A DNA stretch of 64,000 bases, taken from Streptomyces spiramyceticus. Lineage in GTDB: Bacteria; Actinomycetota; Actinomycetes; Streptomycetales; Streptomycetaceae. The translations under genes and the position numbers were made by a program. Positions within the stretch are counted from its first letter, which is position 1, and every line of letters starts with the position of its first letter. Location of the stretch: assembly GCF_028807635.1 (NCBI RefSeq), contig NZ_JARBAX010000001.1, positions 2,824,001 through 2,888,000 on the forward strand, given 5' to 3'. The notes below the pieces were generated by a model. It was not told where the DNA came from and searched no databases. It saw only the letters and a program-made list of their open reading frames with translations. This document shows, piece after piece, positions 51,260-60,343 of the stretch.

Positions 51260-52957
51260 CTAGCCCGCACGCCTGTGCACCTTGGCACGGGATCGTTTCT
51301 CGACGTACATCCGCTGGTCGGCGGATTGCAATACCTCGTCCGCCGACATGCCGCAGCTGGCCCAGCCGATGCCGAAGCTGGCACCGACGCGGACCGCCCG
51401 TCCGTCGACGCGGATCGGCGGAATGATGGCATTGCGCAGGCGTACGGCGAGGTCGGCGGCGTCCGCGTTGCCGAGGCCGTCCGCGAGGACGACGAATTCG
51501 TCACCCCCGAGGCGGGCGACCGTATCGCCGTCGCGCACGCAGGTCGTAAGACGGCGGGCGACCTCGATCAGGACGGCGTCGCCGGTGTGGTGTCCGAAGC
51601 GGTCGTTGATCGACTTGAAGCCGTCCAGGTCGCAGAAGAGGACGGCCAGCCCCTTCGTGCCGTCGTCGTCCCCGGCGGGGCCGCCGCCTGCGGGCGCGAC
51701 CATGTGGACGTGGTGGTCGAAGGAGCCCGCGTCGGTGTGCGGGTCGTAGTCGAAGCCGTGCTCGGGGACGACGGTCCCGGGGGCCGCCGGTTCGTACGCC
51801 GCGTCCAGCGCCTCCACGGCGGTGGCGCGCACGGAGTGCGGGCGGCGGCACAGCCGGGAGCTGAGGCGGGAGCGCAGCTCGGCGCTGTTGGGCAGGCCGG
51901 TGAGTGCGTCGTGCGAGGCGCGGTGGGCGAGGTGCAGCTCGTGCCGCTTGCGCTCCTCGATGTCCTCGACGTGGGTGAGGAGGAAGCGGGGGCCGTCGGT
52001 GGTGTCGGCGACGACGGAGTTGCGCAGAGACACCCACACGTACGTCCCGTCGCGCCGCCCCAGTCTCAGCTCGGCGCGACCGCCCTCCGCGGAGGTGCGC
52101 AGCAGCGTGCCGATGTCCTCGGGGTGGACGAGGTCGGCGAAGGAGTAGCGGCGCATCGCGGAGGCGGGGCGGCCGAGCAGCCGGCACAGGGCGTCGTTGG
52201 TACGGAGCAGGCGGCCGTGCTGGTCGCCGCCCATTTCGGCGATGGCCATGCCGCTGGGGGCGTACTCGAAGGCCTGCCGGAAGGACTCCTCGCTGGCGCG
52301 CAGGGCCTGCTGCTCGCGTTCGAGGCGGACCAGGGCGCGCTGCATGTTTGCGCGAAGCCGGGCGTTACTGATCGCAATCGCCGCCTGGGACGCGTACATC
52401 TGGAGCGCCTCCTGGCCCCACGCGCCGGGGTGCCTGCCGTTGCGCGGGCGGTCGACGGAGATGACGCCGAGGAGCTCGCGCCCGCCGCCGGGTGGGGGTC
52501 CCCCCGGGCGAGCGGAGCCGAGCCTGGGGGAGTACATGGGCGCGTAGAGGCGGTCCATTGGGTGCCACTCGTCGGCGAAGCGCGGTTCGGGGCCTTCGGT
52601 GTGCCACTGGGGCACGTCGTCCTCGACGAGGACCCAGCCCTCGGTGTGCGGGATGAAGCGCAGGTCGCCCCACACCTCGCCCATGGAGAGCCGGCGTTCC
52701 CAGGAGGCGCGGGAGCCGACGCGGCCCATGATCAGGGCTTCGGCGGCGGAGTTGCCGGCGAAGGCCGCTATGACCAGGTCGCCGTCCGGCTGTACGAGGT
52801 TTACGCAGGCCAGCTCGTAACCGAGGCCGGCGACGATTCCGTCGGCCACGGCCTGCAAGGTGTCAGCCAGGCTGCGGGCCGTGTTGAGGTCCGCGACCAC
52901 CTGGTGCAGCTGCCGCAGCGTCGCAAGGCGCACGTACGGCTCCGACTCGGCCTCCAT
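51260..52957 (-). CDS. cdgB: GAF-PAS-GGDEF diguanylate cyclase
   Basis: A soluble 565-residue c-di-GMP synthase. A GAF domain spans about 20-205 and a PAS/PAC domain about 225-345 ('RQAFEYAPSGMAIAEMGGDQ'). The GGDEF domain has an insert of about 60 residues rich in Pro and Gly, and the active site 'ARLGGDEFVVLADGL'. The RDGD just before it is a product-inhibition (I-) site. This domain order is that of CdgB, a BldD-controlled enzyme of Streptomyces development. I chose the ATG at 52957 because GGGAGAGC lies before it; a start at 53002 is possible. Confidence 0.94.
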   Translation of the reverse strand: MEAESEPYVRLATLRQLHQVVADLNTARSLADTLQAVADGIVAGLGYELACVNLVQPDGDLVIAAFAGNSAAEALIMGRVGSRASWERRLSMGEVWGDLRFIPHTEGWVLVEDDVPQWHTEGPEPRFADEWHPMDRLYAPMYSPRLGSARPGGPPPGGGRELLGVISVDRPRNGRHPGAWGQEALQMYASQAAIAISNARLRANMQRALVRLEREQQALRASEESFRQAFEYAPSGMAIAEMGGDQHGRLLRTNDALCRLLGRPASAMRRYSFADLVHPEDIGTLLRTSAEGGRAELRLGRRDGTYVWVSLRNSVVADTTDGPRFLLTHVEDIEERKRHELHLAHRASHDALTGLPNSAELRSRLSSRLCRRPHSVRATAVEALDAAYEPAAPGTVVPEHGFDYDPHTDAGSFDHHVHMVAPAGGGPAGDDDGTKGLAVLFCDLDGFKSINDRFGHHTGDAVLIEVARRLTTCVRDGDTVARLGGDEFVVLADGLGNADAADLAVRLRNAIIPPIRVDGRAVRVGASFGIGWASCGMSADEVLQSADQRMYVEKRSRAKVHRRAG

Positions 52958-53254
52958 TGTTCGCTCTCCCCGAGACCTCGACAGCAACTCCAGGATTCTC
53001 ATCGCCGTACTTTTGTTGCACTATCACGCCACTGAATCACAGCGAGCTGCCCACCCGGTACACAGGGTCAGCAATTACTCGGCTCTGTGAGTCAAGTCAC
53101 ATCTGGGGGAGGAGGGTGGCGTGAGGAGGGTGGAGCGCTCCCGATGATTTTTGAACGCAAATACGGACACACGGAGACGCGCAAACCGGTCCTAGGACCT
53201 GCCTGGTCCCAACGCCCGATGCGGCGGCGAGGCGCCGGGCATAGCGTTCCGGGT

Positions 53255-53812
53255 GTGTTCCAGAAGACCTCCCCCCAGCCACCTCTCTCCATCCCCCATC
53301 CTGAGGGGGTGAGCAACGAGAAGTTCCGCGCCGCGATGTCCCGTTTCACCGCGGGCGTCACGCTGGTGACCGCGCACGATCCGGACAGTGGTGCGAGCGG
53401 TGAGGACGTCGGCATGACGGCGACGGCCTTCATGTCGGTGTCGCTGGACCCGCCGCTGGTGCTGGTGAGCGTGAGAAACGGCTCGCGCATGGACGACCTG
53501 CTGGCCGAGCAGCCGCTGTGGGCGGTCTCGCTGCTCTCGGAGAACCAGCGGCAGATCGCGGGACGGTTCGCGATGAAGGGCCGGCTCAGCGACCGCCTCC
53601 TCTTCCAGGACGTCCCCTATACGCGGGGCGCCGTCTCGGGGGCCCCGCTGATCGGCGGGGCGCTCGCGGTGGTGGAGTGCAGGACCGAGAAGCGGGTGGA
53701 GGCTGGAGACCACACGCTGGTGATCGGCCGAGTGCTGGAAGTGGGGCTGCCGAACGCGGACGACGGTCCGCTGACGTACTTCAAGGGCCGCTACCGGCAC
53801 TTGGGGCCTTAG
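53255..53812 (+). CDS. Flavin reductase-like FMN-binding protein
   Basis: A flavin reductase-domain protein of 185 residues from the GTG at 53255. The domain begins 'FRAAMSRFTAGVTLVTAHD' and continues 'MTATAFMSVSLDPPLVLVSV' and 'NADDGPLTYFKGRYRHLGP'. It should bind FMN and reduce it with NAD(P)H, supplying a partner enzyme or acting alone; no two-component monooxygenase is nearby. A GTG at 53309 is an alternative, shorter start. Neither start has a well-spaced ribosome site. The stop is 46 bases before the convergent ArfB gene. Confidence 0.88.
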   Translation: MFQKTSPQPPLSIPHPEGVSNEKFRAAMSRFTAGVTLVTAHDPDSGASGEDVGMTATAFMSVSLDPPLVLVSVRNGSRMDDLLAEQPLWAVSLLSENQRQIAGRFAMKGRLSDRLLFQDVPYTRGAVSGAPLIGGALAVVECRTEKRVEAGDHTLVIGRVLEVGLPNADDGPLTYFKGRYRHLGP

Positions 53813-53858
53813 TCCCGGATAGTCCTGTTATCCGCTGTTAGTCCCAGCCCCGTGGGCC

Positions 53859-54287
53859 CTAGTCCCAGCCGCCGCCCGCACGCCCGCGCTTCGTCTCGCT
53901 GCGCGCCTTCTTGTTGCGCAGGCGGCGCTCGTTGATGCCTCGGGGGATCTTCTTGGCCTTGCGGGGCTTGGGCGGTGGCGCCGTCGCTTCGGCGAGCAGG
54001 GCTGCCATCCGCACCAGCGCGGTCTCGCGGTTGCGCCACTGCGAGCGGTGCTCGGACGACCGTACGGAAACGACGCCGCCCACGAGCCGGGACGCGAGGC
54101 GCTCCAGCGCGCGCTCCTTCCAGACCGGAGGCAGCGTTTCCGTCCTGGCGAGGTCGAAGCGCAGTTCCACTTGCGAGTCGCTGGTGTTGACGTGCTGTCC
54201 GCCCGGCCCGGAAGACCTGGAGAAACGCCACATGAGCTCTGCCTCGGGCAGGGAGACAGAACCGCGGATGATGTGGGGACCGGACAT
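53859..54287 (-). CDS. arfB: Alternative ribosome-rescue factor / peptidyl-tRNA hydrolase (ArfB)
   Basis: A 142-residue codon-independent release factor. The hydrolysis motif is 'SSGPGGQHVNTSDSQVELRF' with GGQ at residues 29-31, and the basic tail 'PRKAKKIPRGINERRLRNKK' enters the mRNA channel of stalled ribosomes. No codon-recognition domain is present, as expected. It frees peptides from ribosomes stuck without a stop codon. ATG at 54287. It faces the flavin reductase gene. Confidence 0.95.
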   Translation of the reverse strand: MSGPHIIRGSVSLPEAELMWRFSRSSGPGGQHVNTSDSQVELRFDLARTETLPPVWKERALERLASRLVGGVVSVRSSEHRSQWRNRETALVRMAALLAEATAPPPKPRKAKKIPRGINERRLRNKKARSETKRGRAGGGWD

Positions 54288-54444
54288 GTGTCCAATGATC
54301 CCGTGCTTGCGGTGCTCGCGTCACCCTCTTTTCGGCTTACGGGGGAACTGGGCGGCGTCCTGTCCGCGTTATGACTGGTGACGGTAGCTTCGGATCCGAC
54401 ATGTGCTGCGAAGCCCGCACAACTTCAAGGAAGAGGACATCCCG

Positions 54445-55020
54445 ATGGCTGTAAGTCTGTCCAAGGGCGGCAACGTCTCGCTCACCAAGGAGGCCCCCGG
54501 CCTGACCGCCGTCACGGTCGGCCTCGGCTGGGACGTCCGCACGACCACCGGTACGGACTTCGACCTCGACGCCTCCGCGATCGCGGTCAACCCCACCGGC
54601 AAGGTCTACTCCGACGGCCACTTCGTCTTCTTCAACAACAAGTCGACGCCGGACCAGACCATCGTCCACACCGGTGACAACCGCAGTGGCGAGGGCGCCG
54701 GCGACGACGAGGCGATCAACGTCAACCTGGCGGGCCTGCCCGCCGACGTGGACAAGATCGTCTTCCCGGTCTCGATCTACGACGCCGAGAGCCGCTCGCA
54801 GAACTTCGGCCAGGTGCGGAACGCGTACATCCGTATCGTCAACCAGGCCGGCGGCACCGAGATCGCCCGCTACGACCTGAGCGAGGACGCCGCCACCGAG
54901 ACCGCCATGGTCTTCGGCGAGCTCTACCGCAATGGCGCGGAGTGGAAGTTCCGCGCGGTCGGCCAGGGTTACGCGTCCGGTCTGACGGGCATCGCCCAGG
55001 ACTTCGGCGTCAACGTCTGA
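54445..55020 (+). CDS. terD: TerD-family stress protein
   Basis: A 191-residue TerD-domain protein: '[20 protein letters not shown]', '[20 protein letters not shown]', and the Ca-binding-like '[20 protein letters not shown]'. TerD proteins bind calcium and are linked to tellurite and stress tolerance and, in Streptomyces, to differentiation. The ATG at 54445 has an AGGAAGAGG run upstream. Two strong hairpins follow the stop. Confidence 0.95.
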   Translation: MAVSLSKGGNVSLTKEAPGLTAVTVGLGWDVRTTTGTDFDLDASAIAVNPTGKVYSDGHFVFFNNKSTPDQTIVHTGDNRSGEGAGDDEAINVNLAGLPADVDKIVFPVSIYDAESRSQNFGQVRNAYIRIVNQAGGTEIARYDLSEDAATETAMVFGELYRNGAEWKFRAVGQGYASGLTGIAQDFGVNV

Positions 55021-55039
55021 CGTATGCAGGTGTGTTACT

Positions 55040-55074
55040 GAGAGAGCCCCGGCCACTCCGGCCGGGGCTCTCTC
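55040..55074 (+). terminator. First terminator after terD
   Basis: Perfect 15-base arms (55040-55054 and 55060-55074) with loop ACTCC, 20 bases after the terD stop. Confidence 0.9.
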
Positions 55075-55100
55075 GCGTCTGCGCGCCAAGTAGCGGTGCG

Positions 55101-55124
55101 GGGCCCCGACTTCGGTCGGGGCCC
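55101..55124 (+). terminator. Second terminator after terD
   Basis: Ten-base arms GGGCCCCGAC and GTCGGGGCCC closed by a TTCG tetraloop, just downstream of the first hairpin; the pair should stop transcription before the M4 protease gene. Confidence 0.85.
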
Positions 55125-55267
55125 TCCGTCTTTCCCGCATAACGGACAGTGTTACGCACCCTTCGGACAAGAACCGGTCAAGAACTTGTCGAGCCACTGT
55201 CAACGACCGTTCATTCGGTGACATTCTCTCTCGCGCCGCCCCCCACGGCCCGATTGAAGGAGTCCGA

Positions 55268-56914
55268 GTGAGCCAGCAGTCCCCCGCTCCCCGCGCCCTC
55301 TCGCGCAAGACCGCGATCCGCGCCGCCGCACTCGCCGCCTCGGCCGCCATGGTCGTCGTCGGCGTACAGGCCGGTTCCGCCACCGCCGCCCCCGAGGCCA
55401 CCGACCGCGCGGCGGCTGCCACCGCCGTACCGCTCAGCGCCTCCCAGCGGGCCGCCGCCGTCAAGGACGCCCAGGCGGGGGCTGCTGCCACCGCCGGGAA
55501 GATCGGGCTCGGCGGCAAGGAGAAACTCGTCGTACGTGACGTCATCAAGGACGCCGACGGCACCGTCCACACCCGCTACGAGCGGACGTACGACGGCCTG
55601 CCCGTCCTCGGCGGCGACCTCGTCACCCATACCGCCAGAAGCGGCGCGCTCAAGGGCGTCGACAAGGCCACCAAGTCCCGTATAGCCGTGGCGTCGACGG
55701 ACGCCGCGATATCCACCGCCACCGCGAAGAAGTCCGCCCTCGCCGCCTCCGACGAGAAGGACACCACCGCCAAGGCGCCGCGCAAGATCGTGTGGGCCGG
55801 GAACGGCTCGAAGCCCGTCCTCGCCTTCGAGACCGTCGTCACCGGCCTCCAGCACGACGGCACGCCCAGCGAACTCCACGTCATCACCGACGCCACCACC
55901 GGCAAGAAGCTGTACGACTTCGAGGCCATCGAGACGGGCTCCGGCACCGGCCAGTACAGCGGCACCGTCACCCTCGGCAGCTCCACCGGCGGCTCCGGCT
56001 TCACCCTCACCGACGCCACCCGCGGCGGCCACAAGACGTACGACCTGAACCAGGGCACCAGCGGCACCGGCACCCTCTTCACCGACGCCGACGACACCTG
56101 GGGCGACGGCACCCCCGCCAACCGCCAGACCGCGGCCGTCGACGCCCACTACGGCGCCGCGCTCACCTGGGACTTCTACAAGACCCAGTTCCAGCGCAAC
56201 GGCATCAGGGGCGACGGCGTCGCGGCGTACACCCGCGTCCACTACGGCAACGCGTACGTCAACGCCTTCTGGTCCGACCAGTGCTTCTGCATGACCTACG
56301 GCGACGGCGCGGCCAACCAGAAGCCGCTCACCTCGATCGACGTCGCGGGCCACGAGATGACCCACGGCCTCACGTCCGCAACCGCGGGCCTGCGCTACAG
56401 CCGCGAGTCCGGCGGCCTCAACGAGGCGACCAGCGACATCCTCGGCACGTCCGTGGAGTTCTACGCGGCGAACAGCAGCGACGTCGGCGACTACCTCATC
56501 GGCGAGAAGATCGACATCCGCGGCAACGGCACCCCGCTGCGCTACATGGACAAGCCGAGCAGGGACGGCAATTCCGCCGACTACTGGTCGCGCAACGTCG
56601 GCCGCCTCGACGTCCACTACTCGTCGGGCCCGGCCAACCACTTCTTCTACCTGCTGTCGGAGGGCAGCGGCGCGAAGACCATCAACGGTGTCTCCTACGA
56701 CTCCCCGACGGCCGACGGCTCGACGCTCACCGGCATCGGACGGGTCAAGGCGTACCAGATCTGGTACAAGGCCCTTTCCACCTACATGACTTCGTCCACC
56801 GACTACGCGGGCGCACGCGTCGCGACGCTCAAGGCGGCGGGCGACCTGTACGGCGCGAGCAGCGTGGAGTACCAGGCGGTCGCGGCCACCTGGACCGCGA
56901 TCAACGTGAAGTAA
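55268..56914 (+). CDS. Secreted thermolysin-family (M4) neutral metalloprotease
   Basis: A secreted zinc protease of 548 residues. A signal peptide (to about residue 41, 'GSATAA') is followed by the FTP/PepSY-type propeptide ('TRYERTYDGLPVLGGDLVTH'). The M4 catalytic domain has 'DVAGHEMTHGLTSATAGLRY' (two His ligands and the catalytic Glu) and 'SGGLNEATSDILGTSVEF' (third Glu ligand). The reactive His is in 'RLDVHYSSGPANHFFYLL'. Length fits the griselysin group. The GTG at 55268 has AAGGAG six bases upstream. Its 3' end overlaps the convergent M1 peptidase gene by 14 bases. Confidence 0.96.
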   Translation: MSQQSPAPRALSRKTAIRAAALAASAAMVVVGVQAGSATAAPEATDRAAAATAVPLSASQRAAAVKDAQAGAAATAGKIGLGGKEKLVVRDVIKDADGTVHTRYERTYDGLPVLGGDLVTHTARSGALKGVDKATKSRIAVASTDAAISTATAKKSALAASDEKDTTAKAPRKIVWAGNGSKPVLAFETVVTGLQHDGTPSELHVITDATTGKKLYDFEAIETGSGTGQYSGTVTLGSSTGGSGFTLTDATRGGHKTYDLNQGTSGTGTLFTDADDTWGDGTPANRQTAAVDAHYGAALTWDFYKTQFQRNGIRGDGVAAYTRVHYGNAYVNAFWSDQCFCMTYGDGAANQKPLTSIDVAGHEMTHGLTSATAGLRYSRESGGLNEATSDILGTSVEFYAANSSDVGDYLIGEKIDIRGNGTPLRYMDKPSRDGNSADYWSRNVGRLDVHYSSGPANHFFYLLSEGSGAKTINGVSYDSPTADGSTLTGIGRVKAYQIWYKALSTYMTSSTDYAGARVATLKAAGDLYGASSVEYQAVAATWTAINVK

Positions 56915-58316
56915 CGGGCTTCTTCTTGCCGTAGAGCCAGGTGTCCCAGAGGGCCTTCAGGTCCTTGCCGGACTTCTTCTCGACGTACGCCGTGAAGTCG
57001 TCCGTGGACGCGTTGCCGTGGCGGTGGGTGCTGGCCCAGCCCCGGACGATGCCGAAGAAGGCATCGTCGCCCACCGCCTCACGCACCTTGTGGAGCACCA
57101 TCGCGCCGCGCCCGTAGACGGGGTCGCCGAAGAGGTCCGACCCGGAGGGCGGCTCGGCGGGCGGGAAGGCCCAGTTGGCCTTGTTGTCGAAGGCCTCGGC
57201 GAAGTTGCGATCGGCGGGAATGTTCGCAAAGTCCTCGTCCCAGAGCCATTGTGCGTACGTCGCGAAGCCCTCGTTGAGCCACATGTCCCGCCAGGACTTC
57301 GGCGTGACGGAGTTGCCGAACCACTGGTGGGCGAGCTCGTGGACGAGCAGCCCGTCGGCGGGCGGGCCGGGGAAGACGGGCTTCGTCTGGGTCTCCAGGG
57401 CGTACCCGGCGTCGCCGCCGCGCTCGACGATCGCGCCGGCCGACGAGAAGGGGTAGGGGCCGAAGGTCTTGATCCCCCACTCGACGATGTCCGGGATGCC
57501 GGCGATGCTTTCGGCGCTGCCCTTGGCGACGGCCGGGTCGACGGCGGTGAACACGGGCAGTCCGGACGGGGTCCGGGTCGCCTTCGTCTCGAACTTCCCG
57601 ATGGCGACGGTGGCGAGGTAACCGGCCATCGGCTCGCCGGAGTGCCACGCGAAGGCGGTACGGCCGCCCCGGGTGCGCTCGCTCCTCAACTCCCCGTTGG
57701 AGATGGCCTTCAGCCCCTCGGGGACGGTCACCGTGATGTCGTACGACGCCTTGTCGCTGGGGTGGTGGTTGCCGGGGAACCACGCCATGGACCCGAGCGG
57801 CTCGCCGAGCGCGAGCGCGCCGTCCGCCGTCCGCAGCCAGCCCTCTTCGGATTCGTCCGCGTCGGTGATGGTGGCCGGCCGGCCGGAGTAGCCGACAACG
57901 GTACGGAAGGTCTCGCCGTCGGTGGGACCGGCGCCGGAGCGCGGGGTCAGGGTCAGCTCGTCGCCCGCGCGGCTGACGGCGACCTTCTGTCCCTCGACGG
58001 TCGCGGAGGTGACGTTCATGCCGTGCAGGTCGAGGTTGAAGGCGCTGAGGTCCTGGGTGGCGCGGGCGGTGATCTCGGCGGTGGCCTCCAGGCGGCGGGT
58101 CTCGGGGTCGTAGTCGAGGTTCAGGGTGTAATGCGTGACGTCGTAGCCGCCGTTGCCGAGCTCGGGGAAGTACGGGTCGCGTACGCCGGGGGCGCCCGGT
58201 TCGGCGGTTGCGCGGCCGGTGGGCTCACCAGTGGCGCTGGTGGTGCAGGAGGTGAGGGCGAGGAGGGCGGCAGCGGCGGCCGGGGCACAGCGGCGTACGC
58301 GAGTCCATTGATCCAC
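56901..58316 (-). CDS. M1 family aminopeptidase, lipoprotein
   Basis: A 471-residue M1 peptidase. The lipobox 'LTSC' (Cys at residue 24) marks surface anchoring. A beta-rich N-terminal domain follows, with 'RGGDAGYALETQTKPVF', an E-containing variant of the exopeptidase loop (the usual GAMEN is not kept). The zinc site is 'LLVHELAHQWFGNSV' with the third ligand in 'DMWLNEGFATYAQWLW', and the catalytic Tyr is in 'PVYGRGAMVLHKV'. It should take amino acids from peptide N termini outside the cell. It faces the M4 protease gene. Confidence 0.93.
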   Translation of the reverse strand: MDQWTRVRRCAPAAAAALLALTSCTTSATGEPTGRATAEPGAPGVRDPYFPELGNGGYDVTHYTLNLDYDPETRRLEATAEITARATQDLSAFNLDLHGMNVTSATVEGQKVAVSRAGDELTLTPRSGAGPTDGETFRTVVGYSGRPATITDADESEEGWLRTADGALALGEPLGSMAWFPGNHHPSDKASYDITVTVPEGLKAISNGELRSERTRGGRTAFAWHSGEPMAGYLATVAIGKFETKATRTPSGLPVFTAVDPAVAKGSAESIAGIPDIVEWGIKTFGPYPFSSAGAIVERGGDAGYALETQTKPVFPGPPADGLLVHELAHQWFGNSVTPKSWRDMWLNEGFATYAQWLWDEDFANIPADRNFAEAFDNKANWAFPPAEPPSGSDLFGDPVYGRGAMVLHKVREAVGDDAFFGIVRGWASTHRHGNASTDDFTAYVEKKSGKDLKALWDTWLYGKKKPVTSR

Positions 58317-58386
58317 ACCAGGGATCTTATGCGCGGATTACTCCGCTTTCCCGGCCGCAGGCCGCCCGCCTCCGCACTCGGGCTGC

Positions 58387-58944
58387 CTACTTGGCCAGCG
58401 CCGCGACACCCGCCTGCGCGAACTTCTCGTCCAGGTCGCCGCTCGGCGCACCGGCCACGCCGATGCCCGCGATCGGAGCGCCGTTGACCTGCACCGGGGC
58501 GCCGCCCGCGAGGAACAGGGTGCCGGGGATGTCCTTCAGGTTGGGGGCCGTGGCGAGGCGCTTGACCAGCTCCGAGGTGGGCGCGTTCCAGGAGACCGCG
58601 GTGAACGCCTTGCGCTCGGCGGACTCGTAGGACTGCGGGCCCGCGCCGTCGCCGCGGAGCGTGACGACGGTGTTGCCGTTGCGGTCGACGACGGCGACGG
58701 TGATGCGCTGGTTCTCGCTCTCGGCGGCCTCCAGGGTGGCCTGGGCGGCCCGGGTGGCGGCGGCCACGGTCAGGTGGGTGGACTGCTGGAGGTTCTTGTC
58801 GGCGGTGTCGGCCTTGACGGCGACGGCGGGCGCGGCGGCGGGCTCGGTGGCGTTCGCGGACATCGCGCCGAAGGTGCCTGCGCTGAGGGCGGCAGCGGCG
58901 ACGGCACCGGTCAGGACACGGGCGCGCAGCGAGAGCTTCTTCAT
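58387..58944 (-). CDS. hbpS: Extracellular heme-binding protein HbpS (GlcG/HbpS family)
   Basis: A 185-residue secreted GlcG/HbpS-family protein. The signal peptide ends near residue 32 ('MSANA'). The domain shows 'THLTVAAATRAAQATLEAAE', 'ITVAVVDRNGNTVVTLRGDG', 'AERKAFTAVSWNAPTSELV' and the end 'GAPIAGIGVAGAPSGDLDEK'. In Streptomyces HbpS binds heme and iron outside the cell and tunes the SenS sensor kinase under redox stress. The senS-senR genes start 179 bases away on the other strand, which is the known arrangement. ATG at 58944. Confidence 0.93.
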   Translation of the reverse strand: MKKLSLRARVLTGAVAAAALSAGTFGAMSANATEPAAAPAVAVKADTADKNLQQSTHLTVAAATRAAQATLEAAESENQRITVAVVDRNGNTVVTLRGDGAGPQSYESAERKAFTAVSWNAPTSELVKRLATAPNLKDIPGTLFLAGGAPVQVNGAPIAGIGVAGAPSGDLDEKFAQAGVAALAK

Positions 58945-59122
58945 GGTGGCTCCAAGGGGGTGGTGTGTTCGGACTTGCTGTCTCTGCCATAGATCCTGGT
59001 GCCGCCACCGGGCCCGTACGGTCGGCGGACCGGCTACGTCTCCGTCAGCCGATCGGTTGATGCGGGTCTGGTCCCGCCGGGTCACCATGGGGACGTAAGC
59101 GCAGGTCAGCAAGGAGAGAACG

Positions 59123-60343
59123 GTGCAGCAGCAGCACGACCGGCACGACCCCGACGCGCGCTGGCTCGCGCCCGTGATGCACGCGGCGTTCTTCCTGCTG
59201 CTCGGCGCCTCGCTCGCCCGGTTCCTGCTGCGGCACCCGGGCGAGGCGCGCACCCCGTGGATCATCGCGCTGAGCATCACGCTGGCGCTGCTGTACGTAC
59301 TGGGGCCGGTCCTGGGCCCCACCGCCGCCGCCACTGCCCCTACCGCCCCCACCACCCCCGCTGCCTCCCGCCCCGCTCCACGCCGGCTGATCTGGCTGGG
59401 CGCGGTCGTGGCCGTGTGGGTGGTGCTGGTCGTCCTCGCGCCGAGTTTCGCATGGTGCGCGGTGCCGCTCTTCTATACGGGGTTGCGTACGCTCCCGTCG
59501 CGCGCCGCACTCGCCCTGGTCGCGCTGCTCACCGCGTTCGTGGTCGCCGCGCAGCTCCAGCTGGCGCAGGGCGGCTTCGACCCGAACCTGGTGGTGGCGC
59601 CGCCCGCGGTGGCGGCCGTCGCGACGGCTGTGTTCGTCCACATGCAGCGGCAGGCCGCGCGGCAGCGCACGCTCATCGACGACCTGATCCGTACGCGCCG
59701 CGAGCTGGCCGCCACCGAGCGGCGCGAGGGCACGCTGGCCGAGCGCCAGCGCCTCTCCATGGAGATCCACGACACCCTCGCCCAGGGCCTGTCCAGTCAG
59801 CAGATGCTGCTCCAGGCGGCGGACCGCACGTGGGACGCGGACCCCGAGACGGCCCGCCGCCATGTGCGTACAGCGGAATCGATCGCCGAACGCAACCTCG
59901 CCGAGGCCCGCCGCTTCGTCCACGACCTGGCCCCCGCCGACCTGGCGCAGGGCGGCGGCCTGGAGGAGGCGCTGCGCAGGGTGGCGGCCCGCGAGTCGGC
60001 GGCGTTCCGCGTCGACGGGACGCCGACCGTGCTGCCCGACCGGGTGCAGTCGGCCCTGCTGCGGATCGCCCAGGGCGCGCTGGCGAACGTACGGGAGCAC
60101 GCGAACGCGCGGGCGGCGGCGCTGACCCTGACGTACCTGGGCGACCAAGTGGTCCTGGACATCGCCGACGACGGCACGGGCTTTGTGGCAGCCGCGTCCG
60201 CTCCCACCGGCGGCGTACGCGGCCACGGCCTGCCCGCGATGCGGGCCCGCGTGCACCAGCTCGGCGGCACCCTGACGATCGAATCGGCCCCCGGCGAAGG
60301 CACGGTGCTGTCCGCCGCGATCCCCCTGGAGCACACCTCGTGA
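59123..60343 (+). CDS. senS: Redox-stress sensor histidine kinase SenS
   Basis: A membrane histidine kinase of 406 residues with about five helices in the first 175 residues and a Thr/Pro/Ala-rich outer loop. The phospho-acceptor is His216 in 'LSMEIHDTLAQGLSSQQMLL' (HisKA_3), and the ATPase domain has 'ALANVREHANARAA' and 'DIADDGTGF'. With HbpS as the outside partner it senses heme/iron and oxidative state and phosphorylates SenR. The GTG at 59123 has AAGGAGAG upstream. It overlaps senR by four bases. Confidence 0.93.
   Translation: MQQQHDRHDPDARWLAPVMHAAFFLLLGASLARFLLRHPGEARTPWIIALSITLALLYVLGPVLGPTAAATAPTAPTTPAASRPAPRRLIWLGAVVAVWVVLVVLAPSFAWCAVPLFYTGLRTLPSRAALALVALLTAFVVAAQLQLAQGGFDPNLVVAPPAVAAVATAVFVHMQRQAARQRTLIDDLIRTRRELAATERREGTLAERQRLSMEIHDTLAQGLSSQQMLLQAADRTWDADPETARRHVRTAESIAERNLAEARRFVHDLAPADLAQGGGLEEALRRVAARESAAFRVDGTPTVLPDRVQSALLRIAQGALANVREHANARAAALTLTYLGDQVVLDIADDGTGFVAAASAPTGGVRGHGLPAMRARVHQLGGTLTIESAPGEGTVLSAAIPLEHTS

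Noticed and set aside
53092..53106. GTGA/TCAC inverted repeat upstream of cdgB as a BldD box
   Set aside because: cdgB is a known BldD target in Streptomyces, but this sequence fits the BldD consensus poorly in the core, so it is not listed as a site.
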